NCBI RefSeq assembly: GCF_019649055.1
Contig: NW_026570357.1
Span: 62,001 to 126,000, forward strand
Reading direction: 5' to 3'
Source: Paramacrobiotus metropolitanus
Lineage: Eukaryota > Tardigrada > Eutardigrada > Parachela > Macrobiotidae
DNA length: 64,000 nucleotides
Positions within the stretch are counted from its first letter, which is position 1; every line of letters starts with the position of its first letter. The position numbers and the translations under genes were made by a program. The notes beneath the pieces are model-generated. The model saw only the letters and a list, made by a program, of their open reading frames with translations. It had not been told where the DNA came from and did not search any database. This document shows, one piece after another, positions 33,809-45,135 of the stretch.

Positions 33809-34410
33809 TTCCTTAAAAATATCGTACGAAGTTACCTTAAAAAATTTTTAAAACAAGTGAACTTGCATTTCCTGAACCCTAAAATTCGAGACTTAACTGG
33901 AGAAGCGCGCTCAGCTGGTTTTTTCAAGCAGCTTTTTTAGTTTAGCTGTTGTTAAAGCTAGGAAATCCTACGGCTATTTTGAGTTACCATTCAACACCAG
34001 AACGAAGACAAGGACTTCCAACTTCGGGTGTTTTTCTAATGTTAAAATTTTATATTAAAAAGAAGTTTCCCAGTGCTTGTAGCTAGTATTACATTATGTT
34101 GGGTCAACTTGGGTGAGAACTATCAAAACAATTATTTTATAACAACTTCGGCTAGCTGTAAAAAGAAATTGTCATTAATAAATATTCAATAAATAACTAA
34201 ATATTCAATATTAAATATTCAATTACTGTTTTAAAGGAAATACTACGGCTGATTCGATTGCGTTTTTAAACCAGCTTTTTATGCAAAAATTTTGGATATG
34301 GATATAAATTTTGGATATGGATATAAATTTTGTGAGTGTACCAGCACTTGTAATGGCTGTTAAATACATGATTATTTGCTATTGCCAATAAAAGATATTG
34401 GGAGCCGTAC

Positions 34411-34668
34411 CAATTCACTTGGAGGAAGCGCCGGTTGGGGCGCTGATTTGCGCTGAACATAGTGCAGCGTTCCGCTCTTCACCGTGAACCGTAAATGCTT
34501 CCAGACCAAGTTCCAGTTTATCTTACAGATATCGTCCAGCATAGCCGACCCGTCGGACCATGTCGTCGGCCAGGGACAACCACGGGTAACAAAGTCTCTG
34601 TTGCTCACGCGGCGGCTTGCCAAGTCGGCGGCTGAGGGCGGTCGGCGTACTTGCTCCCCAGGCAACAT
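34411..34668 (-). pseudogene. Exon A fragment of copy 7 (second Tudor-like repeat end only)
   Basis: The minus strand encodes the last 86 residues of an exon A: GEQVRRPPSAADLASRRV, then GCPWPTTW and LHYVQRK, ending at donor GTACGG in phase 0. The first 120 residues, including the first Tudor-like repeat, are absent; the sequence before GEQV is unrelated. This is a 5'-truncated relic, probably of the same copy as the exon C at 30577-30750. Confidence 0.7.
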
Positions 34669-35083
34669 AATATGTTTAAACTTTAACATATTAAGAGTGC
34701 CGAAGACATGAAACTAAGTGAAAGCGAGAGGGGCAGCTGCATAAAACCTAAGAAAGACTGCTGACGCTGCCGCCGAGGAACGACAGCTACGTTTGGGAAG
34801 CTTTGCTGTCTATTAAAGCTGAAGAAACGTTACTGTAATTTTTCAATGTTTTAAATTTAAACTTCTAGCTTTTTCTTCACATCTCTTTAACGTTTGGCTG
34901 TGATTTCATTCAAAAATTTGATCATACCACTATAATTTCTGTCAGTACAGTTATTTCTGTTTCAGAATGCAAAAGAAGTAGATTATTTTGTCGGTGGAAG
35001 CGCTTGGAAATCTCCGTTGCACCGTAATTTCATCGCGAAGAGCTCCGGAGTTGCGAACATCTGGCACGTACGACGTTGTGGCC

Positions 35084-37652
35084 ATGCTAGTTTACGAGGA
35101 AAACGAACAGTCTCTGTCCATGTACGCCTGGAACGCTGTGGAGGTCCTAGTTGACGGTCTCCTGCAGTTAGGAAGAGTCGTCAACGTGGTGGAGAACGGC
35201 CTGATCATTGATTTCGGCTGCACCTCACAGCGTTCACACTTCGTCGAATACGGCCGCGTGTTCTACTCGTGTAGAACGTCCGATCCTTTGGACCCATACC
35301 TAGAGCCTAAAGTGCAGATTTTGCTGCGGGCGGGACCCCTCTGCCCCTGGGTATGGTACCCCGGAAAGGCAGTATCTCTGGGGGACGAAAGTTATTACGC
35401 TGCAGTTTATATCGTGGAGGTGCAGCTGCCCCATGGCGTCGTCAAGGAGCTGCTGCCCATGAACCAGGTGCGCCGCTCGCTCTCGGACGCCGACTTGGCC
35501 TGTCGCCGCGTGCAGCCCAGAGACCTGGTTATCCGCGGCTGCCCATTGCCGACGGCCTGGTCTGGCGCATCGCGGGTGCTCCGTGAGGTGTTCCCGTCCA
35601 AGATTCCTCCAGCGCGGAGAGTGTGGTGCACGCAGATGCTCAGCCAAACTCTGCTATACTTGCAGCATCGTTTGGACCGAGAACTGGAACCTTATGAACT
35701 GGTGTGTATAAATCATAGTGAATTTTTTTCGTCCGTAGCGTAATCCATATTATGAGAATCTACATAACGATATGGGTACTGTCAGAGATCCGAGGTAGTG
35801 CTACCTATACCCTATAAATATTAAAGTGAGTGGAAATATGGGCTGTCCGGCCTAGTATCCCTAAATAGCTTTTATTCATAAATGGGAATAAGTAGAAAAA
35901 CATAAAAAAGGATTTTCCAGCAGAAATCCAATAACAGGGGCATTTACACGCCGTACAGTATTCAACACTTAGGGGTTGTCCCCAAAAATTTTTATTTTAT
36001 TGGTACTCGTGCAATCGGTGGTCCCTGAACAAATTCAGTTGTAACTGTATATGTTGCAGGAAGAGCTGTACCAGCGACTGAAGAAAAAATATAACAGCAA
36101 AAAAATCTCGCGGCACCTGCCTCTTGCAAGATCGCTTGAGGTTACAGGTCAGGGGAAGAAACGCAAGCCCCGTGGCAGTTGTGACGCAGTATTCCAGTCC
36201 TTCCCCAGTGAGCTGTTAGTGGAAGTCTTCCGGTTGCTGGACAGCATTCACCGCACACGCTACCGGCGTGTTTGCGCTCTGTGGAACGCGATTCTCACCA
36301 CGGACGCCTACTTCCCCGATGTGCGTGTCTCCTGTCGCCGAGAAGATTGTCCGTCGTCCTGCATGGCGCCCTTATTCTGGGCGCTGTCGTGCCTCCTCCA
36401 CTGCGTCAACACTCGCACGAAGAAGGTTATTGTGATGCATATGAACATGAGCGAGTGCGATGATGCGGACACCCTGGTCCGCTACGTCCTCGGCCGCAAT
36501 TGTCGCGTCGGGACGCTGGTGTTCTACGAGTGTTGGTTACATTACGAAGGCTGGGATATGTCGGATACCATAAGCGGTCTGCGGCGGATAAGTGGCATGG
36601 CGGAGCGGGTGGTGTGGTTGCGGTGTCGCGTTGCCGAGGAGCTTTTGACAGCCGTCGTCCCGCAGGACTCAATTACTTGCCAACCCAATGAGCAGGTGGA
36701 AGTGCATCTGTGGGATATGTTTGAGAGGAATCTCGTTGTGGAGAAGCCGATCGATCTGACGCGTTTGTCGGCGGTGATTAAGGATAAGCGGTTCCACCAG
36801 CTGAGACAGGTATGCGGATAGCGGAGCTTCTGCTCTTTTCTGCCGGGCGGAGAGATCAGTATGATAGGAATAATTACCGTAAATAATCTATCCTACCGAC
36901 CTACTCAACGACAAAGTATGAGCTAATATCTCAAGGTGGCATAGCTAAGTCTACGAATCTACGCGAAGCGAGAACTTCGTCTCCGACGATAGTTTAATTT
37001 ATTTCTCCAAAACTGCCAAATTCAGAATCAGAGAACTGACGATGCCCAAAGTACTGCCACACTCGGACTTGCAAAGACACAGCGCATCCGTGTAGAAACA
37101 ATCCAAAGTAAATCCGAACACAAACGAGAAAGACCGAGAATGTACAAGCAGTAATAGAAAGTACGATAAAGCCGTCACTTTACGTAAGTATCGGCGCTAG
37201 TTCTTCCGTCATGCCGAGGGGTGGCGGCTGAAGAGCGGTTCTTTTACGTTGCCCCTGATCCCATTCCTGTTCTTTCGTTTGGTTTTTTTTATGAAAATTT
37301 TTTAAATTTGTTTTTTTTTAATTCATGAGCGAAGTTTTTATTATGACAACTGATCATTTCTGATATTTTTTTCTCAGGAAAGTTTAACACCAGTTGACAG
37401 TATGATCATATGAAAACGTATACTTGCAGTGACCGAAATATGAGAAAATCCGAAATAACTATTTGTGATTTATAGATTCTCTGCGATTACCAGAGCGTGG
37501 ATCCGCGCTTTTCAACGCACTATCGCGGCCGTCAGTGGACCCCCTCCGACCTGGCCGATCTTGATGTCAGCAGGCTGACACCTGTGACTGTAGCGGCGCT
37601 GTACAATATTATACAAGGAGCGCACTGGCTGTCGCAGTCCGGTCGTTTATAA
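35084..37652 (+). CDS. Agenet/Tudor-F-box family, copy 8 (complete)
   Basis: Exon A is 35084-35701 (ATG MLVYEENE, donor gtgtgt), exon B is 36060-36809 (acceptor ATGTTGCAG, donor gtatgc) and exon C is 37476-37652 (TAA). The total is 1545 nt, predicting 514 residues. This is the same start as in its relatives; the open frame extends upstream of 35084 but without a better ATG. Exon A: first Tudor-like repeat VEVLVDG...GRVVNV...IIDFG (about residues 15-55), second with W-WYPGKAV (about 85-125). Exon B: F-box SELLVEVFRLLDSIHRT, CRRVCALWN-type helix, late block LWDMFERNLV. Exon C: YQSVDPRFSTHYRG. No lesion is seen. This is the cleanest plus-strand copy. Confidence 0.82.
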
Positions 37653-38079
37653 CCGGGTTGTTCCTTTGAGAGTTCAAATCCTGTATTAGACATGACATCT
37701 CCGAGACGTAACTTTTAAAGAAATCGCCTTATAAAAAGAAAATGGCTGCGCAGTCATGTTGTTATCGGTTGGGACTGGATTGAATTTTAACATTGCATAA
37801 TCGTTGTTCGATATATTCGTACGAGTACTTTCCTGTTCGGACTGATGACGCAACGCAGAAGCGCCCGTTACGCACTATTCTCATTACCTTAGTTAAATTG
37901 TCTTTGAAATCTGTAACTAAATCAGGAAAGCTGATAAAATTCTGAAATTTATATAGCCTGGTTTTTTTCTGTCAGAGCAGTTAGGCTCTGCACTCAGGAC
38001 GGCCGCCACATCCGCCGGCTACCTGGTTATCTCAAGCTCAAGCACAAATATCTTGATCTCAGCCAACAACGGCGAGGTC

Positions 38080-38152
38080 ACAGAGGCTGTGCTACGTGGA
38101 TCACACTCGGTAGCCAGCGGTTCGATTCCGCTCCGCTGCCATTTTTCAGAAT
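38080..38152 (+). repeat. tRNA-like 3' half (box B)
   Basis: AGCGGTTCGATTCCGCT forms a T-arm with a perfect box B core and is followed by CCGCTGCCA and a T-run. No convincing D-arm or acceptor partner is found upstream. It may be a SINE-derived or decayed tRNA segment. Confidence 0.3.
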
Positions 38153-38859
38153 TTTCTCAACAGGAAATTCTTTCGGACTTCATCTGGCCGCCCTCCCTTC
38201 GCTGAGATACCCACGGACAGCTGTATTTATGGCGCCCTCTGATATTTCTAGCCTATTTCACCTAGGGGTGATCTTGTTGATCAGTTACCGTACTTTGATT
38301 CCCCGGTAACATTGCGGTCATTACCGATTCGAGTGAAATGGATTGAACCGGCCAAGGTCAGTCCAAATATCGCAAACGCCTCGACCACGAGATTAAACAC
38401 GTGGCCGAAATCTTCACTGAAAGCTTACTTCCGGCGACTGTGTTATGACTATGGCCTTGTAAATTTCATTGACTTGTGAACTTGATGGCGCCTGTGAGAG
38501 ACTAACAAACATTTCATTCACGTTGCATTTCGGCCGACAAACTTCCGCTTCCACGTTCTCGAATACAAATTACCACCGCACTGCACAGATGATTGTATTG
38601 CTCTCAGAACTTTTCTGACTATAATGCAGTTTTTTAGAAACCACATATTCAAAATAGCCATGTTGCAGTTCACACTTGATCTTCATCTACCATAAGGTTC
38701 ATATTTTTTAAAAGCGTTTCTCGCTGCTCTGTTACTATCCGATACAAGTGAGTGCACGCCAACCATACCCTAACCGCTTAAAATCTGCCTCCATTTCAGA
38801 GAAGCGCAGACTTGACCAGCGAAACTGGCCAACCGAAGAATTACCGAAGAGTAATCTAA

Positions 38860-38935
38860 GAATAACCAAAGAATAACCTAAGAAACCCTAAGAAACTTGA
38901 AAAACAAATCATAAGAAACCTTTAGAAACCGGAGA
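38860..38935. repeat. AAGAAACC/AAGAATAACC minisatellite
   Basis: Imperfect units of CCTAAGAAACCCTAAGAAAC and AAGAATAACC form a short array. It is the reverse complement of the TTTCTTAGG array at 13438-13568, so the two arrays share one motif family on opposite strands. Confidence 0.65.
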
Positions 38936-39094
38936 GGACTATGAAAACGCGCCGTACGGATGTGGAAGGCGATGCAAGTGGATCCTGTTCACGTTCACCA
39001 CAGGACACCGGACGCGCCAGTTCACCACAGGATGAGAGCAGAAGATCGGGTCACCGGATCAGTATAAAACTGACAATGCCCTCATAACACGGTC

Positions 39095-40256
39095 CTACGG
39101 CGGCCACTGCACCCCGTCCAAGATTTTGTATATAGCCGTCGCGGCCAGTTTAGTCAATTTCGTGACATCTACATTCTTTACATCTGTCTCCGTCCACTTG
39201 CAGCCGCGATAGTGCGTGGGCAAGCGCGGATCCGCACTCTGATAATAACACCGGATCTGCAAACACAAGTGTCGTGAGCACAGAAAACATCAAATGTCTT
39301 CCGAGCTTAGATATAAAAGTAGACAAAACATAGCAATCATGTTGCAATGCAGAGCACATAGGTAAGATATGACCAGTACTCGTTCTAGGCCAAAGTCACA
39401 TTCTCGTGCAATCGTAACAGTTTTAAAAGTGCCCCGAGAATGTCATTAAAAACAGCATTCACCAAGTGCGGATACCACATATCACCCAGGCAACTGCTCA
39501 CCTGCCAAACCTTTTCAAATATGGTAAATCTGACCGAAAGAGCAATCCAATCCGACAAACGCTCCAGATCTATCGGCTTCCGCACAAAAATTTTCATCTC
39601 AACCAGATCCCACAACTGAATTTCCAGCTGCTCATCGGGCTGGCAAAGGACCGAGTGCCGCGCCACAAATGCCGACACATGCACCACCACAACCCAACAC
39701 TGTACCCAGCACACGCGCTCCGCTATGCCGAATATCTGGGTTATTTCCGCGACATACCCGCCTTGGTGGGAGACGGACCGGTATGACTCTCTTATATGGG
39801 AAAAACCGAAGGAGCAACAGTAAACACCAGCGTCCGGACACGGGTGCGGCTGCCCAGAACGTGGCGAAGCAATTTGACCACACCGTCGCAATCGACATCG
39901 CTGACTCTAACCAGCGTCACTCTTGTCGTGCGGCTGTTGACGCAGTGGATGAGACAGGCCACCCTCCAGAAGGCTAACGGCATGCGGGAGAACGTGACGT
40001 CTTCTCGTCGGCCGGGGGCCACCACGCCGTTCCAGCAGCCGTCCGCGGTGATGAGGGTGTCCCAGAGGGCGCACGAGCGTCTGCAGCGGCTGCGGTTGAC
40101 GCTGTCCAGTGAGGCGAAAATTTCCTCAAGTAGTTCACAAGGCAAATACAGTGCATCAAGCAAATCATTCGCCTGCGCTTCAACTGGCACCCCAAGCTCC
40201 GGCAACAATTCCGGTTCTTGGAGCGAGCTCTTCAGTCGATCCGTCCATAAATTTTC
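39095..40256 (-). pseudogene. Agenet/Tudor-F-box family, copy 9 (frameshift, no exon A)
   Basis: On the minus strand exon B runs 40256-39502 and exon C 39256-39095 (54 codons, YYQSADPR signature, TAG). The F-box is intact (LPCELLEEIFASLDSVNRS, then CRRSCALWD). Near 39818-39826 a single T appears lost from the codon run encoding LVFY. The frame shifts there, and the QLWDLVEMKIFVRKPIDL block is read in the next frame. No exon A is found upstream; a retroelement fragment lies there instead (40.6-41.6 kb). Confidence 0.75.
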
Positions 40257-40599
40257 CTGCAAAATTTAAAAAGGCACATCGTCGTCATTGCGCTAGAAAT
40301 GTGTACTACATAATAATTTGTTATTATCACCCAAGCTTCAAAGATTCATTAGCCAACTGTAAGGAGTCTCTGCCTCGCGCCGGCTTCTCACAGTCTACGT
40401 AAGCCTGACAATCTGACCAAGATTCCGAAAAAAGTTGGCAAAGCGAACAACGACCCTCGGCCTCCCGCGACGTTTTTACAGACAGCGGTACGGCCGGTTA
40501 AGTTGACCACTACGTCAAGTGAATGAGTGATGGTCGTTTAAGTAGCCTTTGTTTCCCAAGCTATTTATTCATGTAGCCTCTCGTTCCCAGATTTTACGC

Positions 40600-41575
40600 G
40601 CCGGCTGGTGAACCATATGACGCAATCGGCTGTAGAGAACTGGCTTCAGACGACAAACTGCATGCTACCAGAAGACTGTGTGCGAAAGTTTCAGTATGTG
40701 TGGGATGTACCGATGATTGACAGGGATGTATCGGAACTGATGTTATCAACGATCGGCAATGAGCGCGCAAGAGCCGTGCTGTTGGCTGCATTTAGCAGAG
40801 ATTCCGGGGCCTGGTTGAATGCATTACCTGCACCGTGTCTTGGAACTTTCTTGCGAGATGAAGTCCGAATAGGAGTGGCAAATACGTTTCGGATTACCAG
40901 CAGTGACAGCACATAACTGCGTCGCATGCGGAAAAATAGTGGAACCAAATGGCCACCACGGGCTTTCCTGCAATAAGTCAACGAAAGGATGATGGGCTAG
41001 AAATCGGGAAATGAACAGTATAGCGAAAAACTGCTGCGAAAGGGCGGGATTCCCATGTCAACTGGAACCGACGGGCCTATCCCAAAGTGAGGCGATACGA
41101 CCGGACGGCATGACGCTTCTACCAGTCCGCCAAGGAATGTCTGTCGTATGGGACGTAACGAGTTGGTGCACTGTAGCCGATTCCCATGTACACAGCAGTT
41201 TGAAGAAAGCAGGAAGTGTGGCTCATCGGGCAGAAAATGCAAAGCGTCGGAAATACTCTCCACTGGAAACTCGGCACATTTTTCATCCCTTAGTGATTGA
41301 AACTTTAGGTGTTTTCGGCCCAGCTTTAAGTGAACTGGTACATTTTATGGGCCGGAAAATTTGTGAATTAACCGGAGAAGCGCGTTCTACTGCTTTTATC
41401 AAGCAACGATTCAGTTTGGGAAATGCTACTGCTGTATTAAGCACTTTACCTTTTAACCCGCGGGTGGATAGAAATTTTGGTTGTTTTTTCAGTGTTTAAA
41501 TTTCAACTATGAAGTAGTGTGCCCGCGCTTGCATTTTGTTGTTTTGATGGCTATTGCCTATTAAAAACATTTATG
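40600..41575 (+). mobile_element. Retroelement 3' end fragment with frameshift and stop
   Basis: The plus strand encodes WLQTTNCMLPED...AWLNALPAPCLGTFLRDE. After a frame change near 40890-40905 it continues with a C-x2-C...HGLSC zinc motif, a TGA near 40990, then RPDGMTLLPV...VVWDVT, GRKICELTGEAR and KQRFSLGNATAVL. It is the same family as 28.9-30.3 kb. The 3' UTR ends with GATGGCTATTGCCTATTAAAA, also found at 21294-21315. The reverse transcriptase portion is absent. Confidence 0.75.
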
Positions 41576-42015
41576 TAGATGGTTAGCAATGAGTACATAC
41601 GAGTACAAATGAAATGACAAAAACAGAAATTAACACATTCGACAAAAACAGAAACAAACACATCGTTTGAGATGACCACAAAAAAATTTCCACAAATCGA
41701 TTTACTTTTGGTGTTTCTCTTCACCCTATCAAGAAGACACACCCTGTGCAAAGTACTTCATAGTATTCTTTGTACTGACAATGAAACCACGCATCGTATA
41801 CCGAAAACGGCTGGCAGCCTGGCATTAGCAGATGGCCTCAGGTTACACAAGCACAATCATCTGCATCGTATTTTTATAGCGGTCTCAAATTTTTCCCGGT
41901 GTCGGTATCGCGCTCATTGCCGATAAATTTATTATACCGATAGAATCCTATCAGTATAATAGTTATTTAGAGTTATTTTGTTGACATCAGTTAGGGTCTG
42001 TATTTCGCAAAGCTA

Positions 42016-42401
42016 CAGACGTATCTCTTCTGTTTCCTCATTAACCCTGAGTTGCATGGTTTCGTTTAGCGAGACCAGTCCCTTAATGCCATTAGTGCAT
42101 CCCATCCTTAGTTCCTCCCGATTGGTCAATTCGTGGATAACAATCAAATATGTGAGGAAAATTCCAAAACCTTTTTCAAATAAAAACAGCAGTGAATCGG
42201 TTAGGAGACCTTGTGTTATTTTGACAATAATACCGTCATAAGGAATTTTGTGTCGATATTGGCCAGTCCACCCGCTGTAAAACACACCGGATAATCTCGC
42301 AGCTGCTCGTTGACCGGTTTTGTAATTTTTGTATTTTCGCTCCGACGATCATGCTGCACAACTTCACATGCTTCGTAGTACAGACGGCCAATGCTGTGGG
42401 C
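42016..42401 (-). pseudogene. Gustatory-receptor-like (7TM_7) C-terminal exons
   Basis: A minus-strand exon 42401-42234 (acceptor CCAACTTACAG, donor GTATTA) encodes LRDYPVCFTAGGLANIDTKFLMT. Further on, the frame containing GFGIFLTYLIVIHELTNREEL ends at 42016. This layout (a short F-x-AGG-x-x-x-I-D block followed by a last membrane helix with TYL-V) resembles the C-terminus of invertebrate gustatory receptors. The second part is off by one base from the simplest splice, and no upstream membrane helices could be assigned. It may be a relic or a gene with exons I could not find. Confidence 0.4.
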
Positions 42402-43750
42402 CTGTAAGTTGGATAACCAGTGAACAAGGATAGAAGTGTTTACAAAGATGGTTTGAAACACATCCTTTCGATTAAAATCTTACCACACAGCTGCATCAAA
42501 GAATTCAATATGCTGCTTTGAATTCAAAAAAAATGGTTTTATATGCGCAGCACTGTTATTATGGATCTTCCCACAATTAAGTCAATCGCAAGAGCTAATC
42601 TCATAAAAAAACAAGAACTCTGAACAAAACTCTGAACCATGACCAGAGATCGATGTTGCGAACCGTATGGTCAAGGTGGTCGGTCTTTGAGGCACATCGA
42701 AACACACTCGTATGATACTTGTGCTTATTATGGGATTTGGCTGTCACACTTTATAAAAAACCGGAAACCTCCTTACATGTACCTGACATTTCACATAGGC
42801 GGCAGCGATAGTCCAATGGAGAAGAAGTAATAAATACAGTTTTACAATAGCAAGAAGTAATTCCACATACAGTTTTACAATAGCACAGCAGTCTTACTCT
42901 TACATGTATGATGTTTCTAGATTTGTATCCTGGAGTCGTATACCAATAAAAAGCATACACGCATATAAAAGTTGTAACCTGTAACTTGTAACACGAACAC
43001 ATAACGCAGATTTAAAGCTTTTAAATACACTTGAGTAATCTATCGGTTGCCGAATGAAAACTATCCCATCTGTCTCCGGGCAGTTTTGGCGAAGGGCAGC
43101 GTAATAAATCTGACTGCAATTTCTGGATAGTACTTCTTGAATTGCTACAAGTTTTAGCAGATCCAGTTGATGCGCGAAAGTGCAGAACCTGCAGAGTAAG
43201 CTCCAAAAGTTTAAAAGCATTCTGGTTGGCATCGTCATTAACCGCACCAACATCAGTCTTCGGAGCCCACGTGCAGGCCCTGCACATTCCAGCGCGGTCA
43301 AATGGAAACACTCTGACCGCCTATTACATCATCATGCCGTCATGCACCCTGTCATTGGCTTGTCGCCCTACCAGCCCCACCCCTGGCACCCGAGCCCATC
43401 CTGACCAGGACCATAATTATATAAGGCGCCCCTCCACACCGTACCAGTCAATAGTCTACCAGCATTGAATTTGCTACAGTGGGCATAGTGTTGTATTGTA
43501 CAATATAAAGGCCAATACCATACGGGTGTGTTGCCTATTCACTGTAGGGACACATAGGTATTTAATAAAGGTTACAGGTAGAGCATAGCTGCACAGGTAC
43601 ACGTACAGGAAACTCTATGTTGCGACAGGAACCACGAGAAGACTTAATGCTGCGCTGTTTTACATAGTTGTTGCCTTGTTGGTTAATGCAGTGCCGGCGT
43701 GTTGCCGTCTACGTACTTGGTTGTTTGGTTATTATTTTATATACTTCTAT

Positions 43751-44141
43751 GGAACGTTTCGTACTAAAGAAAAAAATGCAACGTTTTTTTCCTTCTTGTA
43801 GTCACTGTAGTCATCTGTAGACAACCTGTAGACACCCTGTAGACAATCTGTATACATCCTAAGAACCAGGTGACTACAGTATGTCTACAGTGCCGTCTAC
43901 GGGCTGTCTACCGATGACTTCCGGTGTTTACAGGTAGAACATTGGGGTAAACCTGAAAAGGGCTGCCTGTATACAGCAGTAGACATCCGTAGACAACCTG
44001 TAGACACCGTTGTAGACACTCTGTATACATCCTAAGAAACCAGGTGACTACCGATAGGTTTACAGCCTGTATACAGATGTCTACTGTGACTACAAGAAGA
44101 GAAAAAACGATTCACTTTTTTTCTTTGGTACGAAACGTGCC
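43751..44141. mobile_element. 391-bp TIR MITE
   Basis: The ends read inward GGAACGTTTCGTACTAAAG and GGCACGTTTCGTACCAAAG. Similarity continues about 75 bp inward through CTTCTTGTAGTCAC to repeated CTGTAGACA units. The interior is built from many copies of GTAGACA-type and CTGTATACA-type units. It has no coding capacity, and no target duplication is evident. Confidence 0.7.
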
Positions 44142-44254
44142 ACAGGTGGTTATTTTGTGGTTGTACTGGACGTTTATATAGCATAGCATTTTTTTATATT
44201 TTGTTTTGACGCGGGTGTTTTATTTTTGTAGGGCTACCCTCTCAGGCATCGCTA

Positions 44255-44290
44255 GTGTTGGGCCGGCCCGGCCCAGGGCCGGCCCAACAC
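44255..44290. other. Perfect 15-bp GC-rich hairpin
   Basis: GTGTTGGGCCGGCCC and GGGCCGGCCCAACAC are exact reverse complements with loop GGCCCA. The right arm ends exactly where sequence shared with the MITE at 52223-52758 begins. The hairpin therefore replaces the normal left terminus of that element. Confidence 0.75.
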
Positions 44291-44825
44291 CGTTTGAGCC
44301 GCGGCTAAGCCGGCTTCGGCTGAGCCGGCTCGACCCAAAATTGAAGCCGTAGCCGATGCTAGCCGAGCCGATTGAGCCGGCTCGGAGTGTCAGCCAGCCG
44401 CGAGCCAGCCGTAAGCCGATGTCGGCTAACGGCTTGCGCATTGTGCGCGAAAATGTGTTGGAAAGTTTATTTTTAGCTCTTTTGGCCCGTTCAAAGCCGA
44501 TTTAGAGACTTGAAAAATCGACTATCTTGTAAAAAAAGTGCTGAATTTTTGTTTCGGAGACCTTTTTTTCCAATAAAAACTGATGAAAAATAGTTTTCGC
44601 TTAAGAGAGAACAGAAAAAAGTGCTTTTCAGTGAAAAAGTACTTTTGTTTTCCCGCGCTAAAAACTGTCGGCTAAGCCGCCTCGGAGTCGGCTTAGCCGG
44701 CTCGCATTCAGAGCTGAGCCGTTAGAGCCGGCCCAGGTAGGTGAGCCGATACTTTCGAGCCGGCTCGCTATTTTAGCCAGCCGCAGCCAGCCGATAAGCC
44801 ATTAAGCCAGCCGTTGCCATCTCTA
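44290..44825. mobile_element. hAT-like MITE, copy A (left end replaced)
   Basis: The 536 bases shared with 52223-52758 appear identical by eye and have the same length with no indel. The right terminus is the same CCGTTGCCATCTCTA. The first 26 bases of the complete element, including its left inverted repeat, are missing and a GC-rich hairpin stands in their place. No 8-bp duplication is found. Confidence 0.8.
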
Positions 44826-45135
44826 CACTATCGGATGTCAGGCGAGGCGGTGACTATTGCGGACTTTGAAATAAACAACCGAACAGTTATGTTAAATGTT
44901 TCTGTTTGGCTAAGGAACGTGCGTTGTATATATCTATTTGTAACGTGCGTATATGGGTATACCTGATGAAAGTATGCAGCGTTACATTCCTAATTTCCTG
45001 CATTACGAGTACTGTTCTTATATTATTCGAGAAGCTGGTTCACGTCTCGTTATTAAACTTATTCCGTTCTCCCCATAAACTTTCAACGTCTTATTCCGTT
45101 CTTCCCATAAACTTTCAACGCCAACCGTCCATAAT

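Noticed and set aside
42900-43301. Diverged exon B of the F-box family (IVFIRQPID similar to IFVRKPID)
   Set aside because: Only a few residues agree, the F-box and QLWDLFE blocks are absent, and two competing frames are open.
43751-44141. CRISPR array or satellite in the GTAGACA-rich region
   Set aside because: Units are irregular with no spacers of constant length, and the region is bounded by 75-bp inverted repeats, which defines a MITE.
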